Assembly (NCBI GenBank): GCA_035644895.1
Contig: DASQNQ010000346.1
Span: 1-10,557 of the forward strand
Direction of reading: 5' to 3'
DNA length: 10,557 nucleotides
Origin: Falsiroseomonas sp035644895
Lineage (GTDB): Bacteria; Pseudomonadota; Alphaproteobacteria; Acetobacterales; Acetobacteraceae
Below are positions 10,485-10,557 of this stretch, one piece after another. Both the position numbers and the translations under genes were made by a program. The notes beneath the pieces are model-generated. The model saw only the letters and a program-made list of their open reading frames with translations, searched no databases and had not been told where the DNA came from. Within the stretch, counting starts at the first letter, position 1. Each line of letters begins with the position of its first letter.

Positions 10485-10557
10485 ATGCCCGAGCCGCACC
10501 AGCCCGTCGTCTCCTCGGCACACCTCGCCGCCGGCGCGTCCCCCGCGCTGTCGGAGA
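10485..10557 (+). CDS. N-terminal fragment of a probable MarR-type winged-helix regulator (runs off the right edge)
   Basis: From ATG at 10485 the frame is open to the window end and gives 24 residues: a leader MPEPHQP, then VVSSAHLAAGASPALSE. From memory, the VSSAHLA---SP-LSE pattern is found at the start of a group of proteobacterial MarR-like winged-helix proteins, just ahead of their first helix. The DNA-binding domain itself is outside the window, so this identification is tentative. No Shine-Dalgarno sequence precedes the ATG, and only 9 bases separate it from the inverted repeat, so the mRNA leader may be very short. Its position, divergent from the 5-oxoprolinase operon with an operator-like palindrome between them, is the usual arrangement of a local regulator that controls both itself and the neighbouring operon. 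Confidence 0.5.
   Translation, partial: MPEPHQPVVSSAHLAAGASPALSE

Overview
The window is GC-rich DNA with dense, often overlapping genes. Its gene content (FumA-type and FumC-type fumarases, a short ribbon-helix-helix protein coupled to fumC, a TauE/SafE exporter, an AsmA-family envelope protein and a fused 5-oxoprolinase) suggests an alphaproteobacterium. Acetobacteraceae (Roseomonas-like) is a plausible guess, but this is inference from content and composition and no rRNA gene is present.

Layout. Bases 1-147 are the 3' end of a class I fumarate hydratase. Next, on the same strand, come a RidA-family protein that lacks the usual substrate-binding arginine (216-611) and a GLOD5-like VOC protein (617-1033). 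A TauE/SafE permease on the minus strand (1019-1807) meets the VOC gene tail to tail with a 15-base overlap. A 478-base stretch with no convincing gene (1808-2285) precedes fumC, the class II fumarase (2286-3698). fumC is coupled by an ATGA overlap to a 70-residue ribbon-helix-helix protein (3695-3907). That gene's stop codon is interleaved with the stop codon of a large minus-strand AsmA-family gene (3904-6765). The AsmA gene is in turn ATGA-coupled to the upstream fused 5-oxoprolinase gene (6762-10415). Past the 5-oxoprolinase start lies an AT-rich island with a near-perfect inverted repeat (10450-10475). Beyond it a divergent gene begins (10485 to the window edge), whose first 24 residues resemble a MarR-type winged-helix regulator.

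How it fits together. The plus-strand genes in the left half centre on fumarate/malate interconversion, with both an iron-sulfur class I fumarase and an iron-independent class II fumarase within about 2.1 kb. The right half is a two-gene minus-strand operon: ATP-dependent opening of 5-oxoproline to glutamate, followed by an inner-membrane-anchored AsmA-like protein. This operon is probably controlled from the divergent promoter region by the regulator starting at 10485. No phage, insertion sequence, CRISPR array, tRNA or rRNA was found. The window reads as ordinary chromosomal core or near-core metabolism. The most worthwhile leads are the operator-like palindrome, the two neighbouring fumarase classes, the odd oxoprolinase-AsmA coupling, and the RidA and VOC proteins with altered active-site positions.
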